Below are positions 51,957-60,045 of a stretch of 64,000 bases of DNA, piece after piece. This stretch comes from Emcibacter sp048269205 (GTDB lineage: Bacteria > Pseudomonadota > Alphaproteobacteria > Sphingomonadales > Emcibacteraceae). Made by a program: the position numbers and the translations under genes. The notes beneath the pieces were generated by a model, which made no database searches, was not told the origin of the DNA, and worked only from the letters and a program-made list of their open reading frames with translations. The first letter of the stretch is position 1, and the number at the start of each line of letters is the position of its first letter. The DNA is taken from the NCBI RefSeq assembly GCF_048269205.1, contig NZ_JBLXJC010000003.1, forward strand, positions 62,001 to 126,000. Reading direction: 5' to 3'.

Positions 51957-53360
51957 TCAGCCCTCGCTTTCATGCAGACAGCGATAGAGAATATCCGGAT
52001 TTTCCTCGAAATTGGCCGGCAGGTAGTTATCGAACACCGAACATATGGCCCTGAGATAGGGCCGGCCGGCCTCGGTAATCCGGTACATGCTGTCCTTCCG
52101 GTCCATATATCCGGCCCGGGTCAGATCGGCGAGCGCCCTGAATTCCCTGGTAAAGTCATATGACAGGCCTGACTCGCGAAGCCTGGCCTCGGGATCAACC
52201 TGCTGATAACACATAAGGTCCGAAATCAGCTGGCGGACCAGAATATCCTGGGGCGAAACCGCCACCCCGCGCACCACAGGGCTTTCTCCAGCCTCGATAC
52301 TCTGGCGATAGACGCGCATATCCGTCGAATTCTGGGCATATCCGCCAGGCAGGGAACTGATGGCCGATGCCCCGAAACCGATCAGGGTATCCGCCTTGTC
52401 CGCCGTATAGCCCTGGAAGTTCCGCCTGAGCAAACCGTCATCGAGAGCCTCGATCAAACTGTCACCCGGCAGGGCGAAATGATCCAGTCCGATGGCCTGG
52501 TATCCGCAATCAACAAGTGTCTTGCGGGCCTGATCAAACATGGCCTGGCGCTGGATCTGTCCCGGCAGCGTTTCCGCACTGATCATGGCCTGGTGCTTTT
52601 TCATCCAGGGCACGTGAGCATAGCCAAAAAGGGCGATCCGGGAGGGCCGGTAGAATACGGTCTGCAGAACCGTTTCCCGGATGGTTTCCTGTGTCTGGTT
52701 CGGCAGGCCGTAAATCAGGTCAAAGTTTATATCCTCGATTCCAGCGGTCCTGAACCAGCGCAGACAATCCTCGATCAACCCGGCCGTCTGGATGCGGTTA
52801 ATGGTTTTCTGGACCTTGTCATCAAAATCCTGAATGCCCATGCTGACCCGGTTCACACCGCTGCGGCCATAGGCGGCGACCTTTTCCCGGCTCAGGGTTC
52901 TTGGGTCCACTTCCACCGCAATCTCGGCCTCCGGCAGAATTTCATAGGCTTCCCTGACGGCATTCATGAGCCGTTCGAAATCCCCGGCCTCAAGAATGGT
53001 CGGTGATCCGCCGCCGAAATGAATGTGACTGACTTTCTTCCGCCCGGTCAGGGACGACGTCAGGGCAAGCTCTGCAAGCAGGGTTTCCAGATATCTGGAA
53101 ACCGGATCATACTGATTGGCGATATGGGTATAACAGCCGCAGAACCAGCAAAGCTGGTCGCAGAAGGGAATATGAAAATAAAGGCTGACAGGTTCGTCGG
53201 CAGGAAGGGCCCGGAGCCAGGCCACATGATCCTGCCCGGCCAGCGGACCGAACTGCAGTGCCGTCGGATAGCTGGTATAGCGGGGCAGTCGCGGGCTGCG
53301 GGCGGCAGTGTCCCGCGGTTTATCGGCAGTAAATTCCCTGTTCTTTCTCAGAGCGGTCAT
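51957..53360 (-). CDS. hemN: Oxygen-independent coproporphyrinogen III oxidase
   Basis: Radical-SAM enzyme that decarboxylates coproporphyrinogen III to protoporphyrinogen IX when oxygen is low. The 467 residues contain 'YFHIPFCDQLCWFCGCYTH' with cluster Cys67, Cys71, Cys74 and the following Cys76. This CxxxCxFCxC pattern separates true HemN from HemW-type proteins. The HemN C-terminal domain is complete. An FNR-type box precedes the gene, which fits anaerobic induction. Confidence 0.95.
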   Translation of the reverse strand: MTALRKNREFTADKPRDTAARSPRLPRYTSYPTALQFGPLAGQDHVAWLRALPADEPVSLYFHIPFCDQLCWFCGCYTHIANQYDPVSRYLETLLAELALTSSLTGRKKVSHIHFGGGSPTILEAGDFERLMNAVREAYEILPEAEIAVEVDPRTLSREKVAAYGRSGVNRVSMGIQDFDDKVQKTINRIQTAGLIEDCLRWFRTAGIEDINFDLIYGLPNQTQETIRETVLQTVFYRPSRIALFGYAHVPWMKKHQAMISAETLPGQIQRQAMFDQARKTLVDCGYQAIGLDHFALPGDSLIEALDDGLLRRNFQGYTADKADTLIGFGASAISSLPGGYAQNSTDMRVYRQSIEAGESPVVRGVAVSPQDILVRQLISDLMCYQQVDPEARLRESGLSYDFTREFRALADLTRAGYMDRKDSMYRITEAGRPYLRAICSVFDNYLPANFEENPDILYRCLHESEG

Positions 53361-53418
53361 TCTGTCACCTTCTTATCCGTTTCGGCAGAAGTCATACAGG
53401 GAACAAGCCCTGTTTTCA

Positions 53419-53432
53419 CTGATCCATATCAA
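53419..53432 (-). promoter_or_regulatory. FNR/FnrL box upstream of hemN
   Basis: Read on the minus strand, TTGATATGGATCAG matches the FNR consensus TTGAT-N4-ATCAA except for the last base. It lies 59-72 bases before the hemN start, which suits an activator site. Confidence 0.75.
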
Positions 53433-53479
53433 TGGAACTCATGACAGGAGGATGACAAACTCAGAAGTAATTTACCTTT

Positions 53480-53725
53480 TTATTTAAAGGCCTTGAAGGC
53501 GATCAACGTGAAGGTGTCTTTGATGCCGTCGATGGCATGAACATGTTCGTTGACAAACTGGCCCACATCCTCGTCGTCTTCAAGCCTGATTTTCATGATC
53601 AGGTCGAACTCGCCGGAAATGGAGTAAACCTCTTCCACCTTGTCCTCGAGTCTGTCGACAAGGGCCGCCGCCACTTCATAGGCCTTGCCAAGCTCACATT
53701 TGATTTTCACAAAGAAGTTTTTCAT
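53480..53725 (-). CDS. Stand-alone RAM (Lrp ligand-binding) domain protein
   Basis: An 81-residue protein consisting only of the AsnC/Lrp effector domain ('MKNFFVKIKCELGKAYEVAAAL', 'EEVYSISGEFDLIMKIRLEDDEDVGQFV', 'FTLIAFKAF'). There is no DNA-binding domain. GGAG precedes the ATG at 53725. Such free RAM proteins form rings, bind amino acids and may modulate full-length Lrp proteins; the true role in bacteria is poorly known. It lies between the acyl-CoA ligase and hemN on the same strand. Confidence 0.88.
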   Translation of the reverse strand: MKNFFVKIKCELGKAYEVAAALVDRLEDKVEEVYSISGEFDLIMKIRLEDDEDVGQFVNEHVHAIDGIKDTFTLIAFKAFK

Positions 53726-53768
53726 TTGCTGCTCCAATAATCCTGTCCCGTCCGCTGCCCCCGGCAGG

Positions 53769-55388
53769 CTACAGGTCTTTCAGTTTAAACCGTTGTATCT
53801 TGCCCGTCTCGGTTTTCGGCAGACTGTCTATAAAGACAACCTCCCGAGGGTATTTATAGGGGGCAATATGTTCCTTTACATGATCCTGCAGGGCGAGGAC
53901 AAGCTTGCCGTCCCCTTTATAGGAATCTGCAGGAACAACAAAGGCCTTGACGATCTGCCCCCTTTTATCGTCCGGCGCCCCGATCACCGCGCATTCCCTG
54001 ACCGCAGGATGGGCAAGAAGCACCTCTTCCACCTCCGGTCCGCTGATATTATAGCCCGAGGAGACAATCAGATCGTCGGTCCGGGCCATGAACCAGAAAT
54101 AGCCGTCCTCATCCATCCGGTAGGCATCGCCGGTCAGGTTCCAGCCGTTTCGCACATAGACCTTCTGCCTTTCGTCATCCAGATAGCGGCAGCCGGTAGG
54201 CCCCCTGACCGCCAGCTTGCCGATCTCTCCCGGCGGCACGTCCTTCATGTCCTCGTCCACCACCCGGGCTTGATATCCCCGGATAGCCTTGCCGGTGGCG
54301 CCGGGCCGGATATCCTGTCCGGCGGCGGAAACAAAAATATGGATCATTTCGGTGGCCCCGATACCATTGATCAGGACAATTCCCGTGGCCTTTTTCCAGT
54401 CTTCCAGTACCGGCAGCGGCAAATGCTCCCCCGCCGAAACACAGTTCTTCAGGCTGGAGATATCCACTTCCCCTATTTCTTCCAGCATGACCCTGTAGGC
54501 CGTCGGCGCCGTAAAACACCAGGTTGGCCGGTATTTTTCGATGGCGCGGACGAGATTGGGCGGTGAGCCGTTTTCCAGGAGCACGGAGGATGCCCCGACA
54601 TGCAGGGGAAATGTCACCAGTGCCCCGAGGCCGAAGGTAAAGGCGATGGGCGGGCTGCCAATTACCCTGTCGTCCATTTTCAGACCCAGAAGCCCCTGCC
54701 CCACACAATGGCACATGGACATAATATCCCGGTGAAAATGCACCGTGCCCTTTGGTTTGCCGGTTGTGCCGCTGGTAAAGGCAATCAGCGCCACATCCCC
54801 GGAAAGGGTGGGCAGGGGGTCAAATTTTTTTGGTCTTCTGGCCAGCATTTTGTCAAAGGCCGTCTCTCCCTCACCCAGTGCGGTAAAATATCCGGTTTCG
54901 GCAAGACAATCACCTGATGCCGCCGCCTTTTCCAGTTCCTCGCCCAGTCTCTCATCACACAGGGCATGGCTGATCTGCGCCTTTTCGATTATGGGTTCCA
55001 GGTCCCGGGCCCGCAGCATCGGCATGGTCGCCACAGCAATCCCCCCGGCCCTGAGCACGCCGAACCAGCAGGCCACCATCATGGGATTATTGAATCCCCT
55101 GAGCAACACCCTGTTGCCCGGCACCAGCCCCATGTCCCGGGTCAGCACGTTTGCCACCTGGGCAGATTTTTCCAGAAGCTGCCGGTAGGTCCACTGACTG
55201 TCTTCAAACACCAGGGCTATCCGGTCCCCCCTGCCTGCCTGCACGTGACGATCGAGCAGTTCGGCCGCCGCATTAAGCCGGTCCGGATACTGCAATTCGG
55301 GCAGGTCGAATATAAAAGCAGGCTGATCTTCCACAGGGGGAAGATGATCGCGTGCAAAAGTGTCTTCATGGGCAGTCGACAAAGACAT
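53769..55388 (-). CDS. Aryl-CoA ligase, probably 2-aminobenzoate-CoA ligase
   Basis: AMP-forming acyl-CoA synthetase of 539 residues in the benzoate-CoA ligase group. It has the P-loop-like 'IAFTSGTTGKPKGTVHFHRD', 'GIGATEMIHIFVSA', 'GDAYRMDEDGYFWFMARTDDLIVSSGYNISGPEVEEVLLAHPAV' and the catalytic Lys near the C-terminus in 'PKTETGKIQRFKL'. The substrate is inferred from the same-strand FAD monooxygenase/OYE fusion at 56907, which in the known anthranilate route works on the CoA thioester made by such a ligase. Salicylate is an alternative substrate. Confidence 0.88.
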   Translation of the reverse strand: MSLSTAHEDTFARDHLPPVEDQPAFIFDLPELQYPDRLNAAAELLDRHVQAGRGDRIALVFEDSQWTYRQLLEKSAQVANVLTRDMGLVPGNRVLLRGFNNPMMVACWFGVLRAGGIAVATMPMLRARDLEPIIEKAQISHALCDERLGEELEKAAASGDCLAETGYFTALGEGETAFDKMLARRPKKFDPLPTLSGDVALIAFTSGTTGKPKGTVHFHRDIMSMCHCVGQGLLGLKMDDRVIGSPPIAFTFGLGALVTFPLHVGASSVLLENGSPPNLVRAIEKYRPTWCFTAPTAYRVMLEEIGEVDISSLKNCVSAGEHLPLPVLEDWKKATGIVLINGIGATEMIHIFVSAAGQDIRPGATGKAIRGYQARVVDEDMKDVPPGEIGKLAVRGPTGCRYLDDERQKVYVRNGWNLTGDAYRMDEDGYFWFMARTDDLIVSSGYNISGPEVEEVLLAHPAVRECAVIGAPDDKRGQIVKAFVVPADSYKGDGKLVLALQDHVKEHIAPYKYPREVVFIDSLPKTETGKIQRFKLKDL

Positions 55389-55524
55389 CGCTTATCTCCA
55401 GTTATTGTCTTTCAACTGCTGGCTGATCCGCCTCGGGTTACTGTCGTGCCGGTCAGGCCGGCTTTATTATTTTTCGGAATGCCTCTGTTCCGGAGAACCG
55501 GCACTTTCCTGTTTTGCGTTTTTG

Positions 55525-56022
55525 CTATTTTTTACTTACTTTGCGGCCCTTGGTTTCCGGCTCCGCTTTTCTTTTCAGACTTTCCCGCAAATCATCGAGA
55601 TGATGCGTCATCTGCTCTACCGCGTCCTCATCCATGTCGGACAGGATATCATTGACCCAGTCCCTGTGACGCTCGGCCATTTCCCGGAACATGCTACGCC
55701 CCTTGGCTGTCAGTCCGACACTGTAAATGCGCCGGTCCGTGGGCAGGGGCCAGCGTTTGACCAGCCCTTCCTGCTGCAGCCGTTCCACAACCCCGGTCAC
55801 ATTGCCGTTGGAAACCAGAAGCTGTTTGGACAGTTCCCCCATGGTCAGACCACCGGGCGCCCGGTCAAGGGCAGACATCAGGTCGAACTGGGGCAGGGTA
55901 ACACCGTAATGGGTGCGCAGAAGACGACGGGTTTGTTTTTCAATCAGGGCTGTATCCGCGAAAAGACGCAACCACAGGCCAAGCCTTTTTGTACACAGCG
56001 TCCTGCTATCCTGTTTCACCAT
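55525..56022 (-). CDS. MarR-family regulator of the aryl-CoA cluster
   Basis: A 165-residue winged-helix protein: 'LPQFDLMSALDRAPGGLTMGELSKQLLVSNGNVTGVVERLQQEGLVKRWPLPTDRRIYSVGLTAKG' order with wing 'PTDRRIYSV' and a basic C-terminal tail. It is sandwiched between the SDR (11 bases) and the ligase genes on the same strand, so it is likely an autoregulated local repressor responding to an aromatic acid or its CoA ester (inference). Confidence 0.9.
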   Translation of the reverse strand: MVKQDSRTLCTKRLGLWLRLFADTALIEKQTRRLLRTHYGVTLPQFDLMSALDRAPGGLTMGELSKQLLVSNGNVTGVVERLQQEGLVKRWPLPTDRRIYSVGLTAKGRSMFREMAERHRDWVNDILSDMDEDAVEQMTHHLDDLRESLKRKAEPETKGRKVSKK

Positions 56023-56033
56023 CTTTTCCAGGT

Positions 56034-56813
56034 TTACATCACCTCGCCGCCAGCCACGGAAATGGCCTGTCCGGTCATACTTCTGTTTACATCTTCACAC
56101 AGCCAGAGCACAGCCGAGGCCACTTCTTCCGGCTGAATAAACCGCTTTTGCGGATTATGTTTTGCCAGTTCGGCAATGGCCTGTTCCCGGCTTCTGCCTG
56201 TCTTGCTCATAATATTATCAATCGCATCAAATGCAATATCCGTTTCGGTAAAACCGGGGCAGACGGAATTCACTGTGACACCCTTGTTCGCCAATTCCAG
56301 GGCCAGAGAGCGGGTCATGCCCTGAACCGCATGTTTGGCCGCCGAATAGGCCGTGACATATTTATAACCGATCAATGCGGCCGTACTGGCGATATTGATA
56401 ATTCGGCCGCTGTCCTTTTCCAGCATATCCGGAAGGACCGCCTGGATACAGTGCCAGGGACCCTTGAGGTTCACATCCAGCATGGCCTGCAGGTCGTCGG
56501 GTGATGTCTTCATGAAGGGGGCGGGGTGCGCCGCGCCGGCATTATTGACCAGGATATCCACGGATCCGTAGTTTTCCCGGGCTTCGGCAAATACAGCTTC
56601 CACAGCCGCCCGGTCCGTCACGTCACAGGCCAGGGGCGTGGCCTGTGGCAATGTCTCCGCCTTTGCCTTCAGCACGTCCATATTCCGGCCCAGCAGGGTC
56701 ACATTTGCGCCTTCGGCTGCCAGCGCATCGGCGATCGCTGCGCCGATCCCGCGTCCGCCACCGGTGACAACGGCATGTTTTCCCTGAAGTTTTCCCTGAT
56801 TCTTTTCACTCAC
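56034..56813 (-). CDS. Short-chain dehydrogenase of the aryl-CoA cluster
   Basis: A 259-residue SDR with 'VTGGGRGIGAAIADAL', 'VDILVNNAGAAHPAPF', catalytic Tyr-x3-Lys in 'TAYSAAKHAVQG' and 'SVCPGFTETDIAFDAID'. The start is taken at GTG 56813 because GGAAGGAG lies at ideal distance; an in-frame start 30 codons earlier runs through a terminator-like hairpin. It is similar to 3-hydroxyacyl/3-hydroxybutyrate dehydrogenases and may oxidise a hydroxyacyl-CoA formed after ring opening (inference). Confidence 0.9.
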   Translation of the reverse strand: MSEKNQGKLQGKHAVVTGGGRGIGAAIADALAAEGANVTLLGRNMDVLKAKAETLPQATPLACDVTDRAAVEAVFAEARENYGSVDILVNNAGAAHPAPFMKTSPDDLQAMLDVNLKGPWHCIQAVLPDMLEKDSGRIINIASTAALIGYKYVTAYSAAKHAVQGMTRSLALELANKGVTVNSVCPGFTETDIAFDAIDNIMSKTGRSREQAIAELAKHNPQKRFIQPEEVASAVLWLCEDVNRSMTGQAISVAGGEVM

Positions 56814-56828
56814 TGTATGCTCCTTCCC

Positions 56829-56875
56829 AAAAAAGAAGTTGCGCCCGCCTCCGGAGGAGATCCAGCGGACGCAAC
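56829..56875 (-). terminator. Terminator-like hairpin inside the aryl-CoA gene cluster
   Basis: On the minus strand GTTGCGTCCGC / GCGGGCGCAAC (one G-U pair) closes a loop and is followed by TTCTTTTTT, placed between the monooxygenase stop (56907) and the SDR start (56813). It would end or attenuate the monooxygenase transcript before the SDR-MarR-ligase genes. Confidence 0.75.
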
Positions 56876-56906
56876 TCCCAAACCTGCCAAGGTTTATGCC
56901 CAAATC

Positions 56907-59231
56907 CTATGCATTCAGCGCCATTTCCGCCGCCCGCTTGAGGTTTGTCTCAAGCTGGGTAAAGGCGGTCAGATACTGTTTCGGCACCTCAACCGCCGGG
57001 CCATGATATTCCTGTTCCGCCGCTGCACGGATCACCCACTGGGGATCCATCAGATGCGGGCGGCCGATCAGCACAAGATCTGCGCGTCCGGCGGCAAGGA
57101 TACTGTTTACATGATCGGTTTCAAAGATATTTCCCACCGCCATAGTGGACACATGACCCTGGTTGCGGATCTGGTCGGCCATGGGAGTCTGGAACATGCG
57201 GCCGAACACCGGATTGACCTTGTGCACCGGCAGGGTCTGTCCGGTGGACACGTCGATGATATCGGCTCCGGCCTCTACAAAGGCCCTGGAAATCAGCACC
57301 GCTTCTTCCGGTGTCACACCGTCATCGCCAACCCAGTCGGTGGAGGAAATACGCACAGACATGGGTTTATGGGCCGGCCAGGCCTCGCGCATGGCATTGA
57401 AGACCTCAAGCGGGAAACGCAGGCGGTTCTCCAGCGAGCCGCCATACTCGTCGCTGCGCTGGTTGCTGACAGGAGTGATAAAGCTGGACAGCAGATAACC
57501 ATGACCCGCATGCATTTCAATCATATCGAAACCGGCTTGCTCGGCCCGATTTGCGGCGGCCACAAAATCGTTACGGACCCGGTCCATATCTTCCCGGGTC
57601 ATCTCCCGCGGGGTCTGGTTCACCTCGTCCCAGGCAATGGGTGACGGGGCAATCAGCTCCCAGTTATCCTGGTCCAGCGGCATGTCATAACCTTCCCAGC
57701 CCACTTTCGTGGATCCCTTGCGGCCGGCATGGGCCAGCTGCATGGCGATCTTGGTCTGGCTGTTGTCATGGACAAAATCCACCACCCGCTTCCAGGCCTG
57801 CATCTGTTGGTCCGTATAGATCCCGGCGCAGCCCGTGGTAATGCGGCCATCCGGGGAGACATCCGTCATTTCCGTGAACAAAAGACCCGCGCCGCCCATG
57901 GCCCGGGCGCCGTAATGGACGAAATGGAAATCATTGATCAGGCCGTCTTTGGCCGAATACATGGACATGGGGGAGACCGCCACCCGGTTGGCAAGTTCCA
58001 TGTCACGGATTTTATAGGGGGTAAACATGGGCGGCGTGCGCCCGACCGGCTTGTCCTTGCCCACGGCCTTGTAGGCGCGGTCCGCAAACCATTTTTCCAC
58101 CCCTTCCAGCCAGTCCCTGTCGCGCAGGCGCAGGTTTTCGTGACTGACGCGCTGCGACCGGGTAAGAAGGCTGTAGGTGAACTGGGTCGGATCGAAATCC
58201 AGATAGCGATCCAGTTCTTCGAACCAGGACATGGAATTGCGGGCTGCGGACTGCAGTTTCAGCGCCTCAAGCTCGCGCTCATCCTGATAGCTGACCAGAG
58301 CTTCCTTCACATCCTGACCGGAGTTCAGATGCTGGGCCAGGCTGATGGCATCTTCAAAGCCAAGCTTGGTGCCGGATCCAATGGAGAAATGGGCCGTGTG
58401 GGCCGCATCACCGATCAGCACAATGTTGTCCTTGACCCAGGTATGGCACAGCACCCGGGGGAAATTGATCCAGGCGGAGCCGCGAATATGGGCGGATTTG
58501 GTCATCAGGTCATGACCACCGAGGTATTTTTCAAAAATCTTGCGGCAGGTTTCGGCGCTTTCTTCGTGGTTCATATGCTCGAAACCCCAGGCGTCATAGG
58601 TTTCCGGGCCGCATTCGACGATAAAGGTCGAGGTCTTGTCATCGAACTGGTAGGCATGCACCCAGATCCAGCCGTGCTCGGTTTTCTCGAAGATGAAGGT
58701 GAAGGCATCGTCAAAACGCTGATGCGTACCGAGCCAGACGAACTTGTTGGGCCGCATGTCAATGTCACAGTCAAAGGCCTCGAGGTTATTGTTACGCACC
58801 TTGGAGTTAAGACCGTCCGCCGCCACAATCAAATCCGCATCGGCAAAGCGGGTTGTGAGATCATCCAGTTCCACTTCTGTTTCGAAATGAAATTTGACGC
58901 CAAGCTCCTGCGCCCGATCGTAAAGAATATCCAGCAGGCGCTGGCGGCCGATACCGATAAAGCCGTGGCCGCCGGACTTGATCACTTCACCGCGAATATG
59001 AACGTCGATGTCATCCCAGTGAATCAGTTCGCCGGTCATATTATCCGCACTGACCGGGTCGTTGGCCTTCAGGTTTTCCATGGTCTGGTCCGAGAACACC
59101 ACACCCCAGCCGAAAGTGTCATCGGCCCGGTTGCGCTCATAAACCTCGATGTCATGTTCGGGATTTTGCAATTTCATGGAAATGGCCAGATAGACACCAC
59201 TGGGGCCGCCGCCAAGACAAACGATTTTCAT
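56907..59231 (-). CDS. 2-aminobenzoyl-CoA monooxygenase/reductase (or salicylyl-CoA 5-hydroxylase) fusion
   Basis: A 774-residue two-domain protein. Residues 1-385 or so are a flavoprotein monooxygenase ('VCLGGGPSGVYLAISMKL', 'IGDAAHTAHFSIGSGTKLGFEDAI'). From about 395 an Old Yellow Enzyme-type NADH:flavin oxidoreductase follows ('FVHYGARAMGGAGLLFTEMTDVSPDGRI', 'AHAGRKGS', 'MIEMHAGHGYLLSSFITPVSNQRSDEYGGSLENR'). The same fusion in Azoarcus hydroxylates and reduces 2-aminobenzoyl-CoA, removing aromaticity so that beta-oxidation can follow; some annotated homologues are called salicylyl-CoA 5-hydroxylase. It starts at ATG 59231 with AGGAAGG upstream. Confidence 0.92.
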   Translation of the reverse strand: MKIVCLGGGPSGVYLAISMKLQNPEHDIEVYERNRADDTFGWGVVFSDQTMENLKANDPVSADNMTGELIHWDDIDVHIRGEVIKSGGHGFIGIGRQRLLDILYDRAQELGVKFHFETEVELDDLTTRFADADLIVAADGLNSKVRNNNLEAFDCDIDMRPNKFVWLGTHQRFDDAFTFIFEKTEHGWIWVHAYQFDDKTSTFIVECGPETYDAWGFEHMNHEESAETCRKIFEKYLGGHDLMTKSAHIRGSAWINFPRVLCHTWVKDNIVLIGDAAHTAHFSIGSGTKLGFEDAISLAQHLNSGQDVKEALVSYQDERELEALKLQSAARNSMSWFEELDRYLDFDPTQFTYSLLTRSQRVSHENLRLRDRDWLEGVEKWFADRAYKAVGKDKPVGRTPPMFTPYKIRDMELANRVAVSPMSMYSAKDGLINDFHFVHYGARAMGGAGLLFTEMTDVSPDGRITTGCAGIYTDQQMQAWKRVVDFVHDNSQTKIAMQLAHAGRKGSTKVGWEGYDMPLDQDNWELIAPSPIAWDEVNQTPREMTREDMDRVRNDFVAAANRAEQAGFDMIEMHAGHGYLLSSFITPVSNQRSDEYGGSLENRLRFPLEVFNAMREAWPAHKPMSVRISSTDWVGDDGVTPEEAVLISRAFVEAGADIIDVSTGQTLPVHKVNPVFGRMFQTPMADQIRNQGHVSTMAVGNIFETDHVNSILAAGRADLVLIGRPHLMDPQWVIRAAAEQEYHGPAVEVPKQYLTAFTQLETNLKRAAEMALNA

Positions 59232-59673
59232 GATGACCTTCCTCTCTTCACCGGAGTTTCCTCTAATTATTTTAAACTTAATATATTTTTACATTATCTT
59301 CCAGATTAAATTGAATGTTTTTAGATATCATCGGTTATAATTCATAGCATTCATAATTTACCTCATTGTTTTTAAATATCTTTTTATCCATTTGAAAAAT
59401 ACTCGCATAATTTGGAAATTATATTTTATATATAAAACTATATTAGATTATGCCTGACCACCTACACCGACTCATCAACACGCGGGCGGTTTCAGCCGTG
59501 TCCCGATCACCTCCGTCGCGACATGACCTGACGTAAAGGCAATGCGGCCATGTGCCTCAAAAAAGTTACAAATGAAACCTTGCCCTTACCAGAAAAGCTG
59601 AGTATTCTTGCGCTTCGGGAAAACGACTTTTTCATGTTATATAATTAAAATAATTTATCGGGAGCTTAAGTAT
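59232..59673. other. Divergent promoter region, strongly AT-rich
   Basis: About 440 bases without a gene between the monooxygenase (minus) and the DUF485-actP pair (plus). The first 220 bases are far more AT-rich than the surroundings (runs such as TTTTAAACTTAATATATTTT), which suits promoters and curved DNA. I see no clear operator. The ribosome site GGGAG for the DUF485 gene is at 59661-59665. Confidence 0.4.
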
Positions 59674-60045
59674 ATGTCGGATCAGGAGGCGGTCGAGTAC
59701 GGCAGTGACGCCACGGACGAGCAGAAATACCTGCAACGCTTATCGGAGAACCGGGAATTCAGGAGGCTGTGCGGCCTCAGACAGAAAATGAGCCTGCTGC
59801 TCACTCTGGCCATTGCGATCCCCTATGGCATCTACATCCTCCTGACGGCCTGGTCCGCGGACATCATCAGCCAGCCCATATCTGACGACGGCGCTGTGAC
59901 CTGGGGTATGGTGCTGGTGTTCCTGGTGCTCATCAACGGCATGCTCTGTGCCGGCATTTACACCTGGTGGGCAAACCGGAAGTTCGATCCGCTACGCAAA
60001 AAATTCCTGAAAGACCATGCCGCCGGGGAGAATGCCGATGTCTAG
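59674..60045 (+). CDS. DUF485 membrane protein (YjcH-like)
   Basis: A 123-residue inner-membrane protein with two transmembrane helices ('MSLLLTLAIAIPYGIYILLTAW' and 'WGMVLVFLVLINGMLCAGIYTWWA') and a charged C-terminus. It is the standard small partner encoded before ActP. The ATG at 59674 is preferred to an in-frame TTG at 59608 because GGGAG precedes it. Its stop overlaps the actP start by eight bases, so translation is coupled. Confidence 0.9.
   Translation: MSDQEAVEYGSDATDEQKYLQRLSENREFRRLCGLRQKMSLLLTLAIAIPYGIYILLTAWSADIISQPISDDGAVTWGMVLVFLVLINGMLCAGIYTWWANRKFDPLRKKFLKDHAAGENADV

Noticed and set aside
57729..59309. Open frame of 526 codons on the + strand opposite the monooxygenase fusion
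   Set aside because: It is a mirror of a well-supported gene. There are no domain signatures or start signals.
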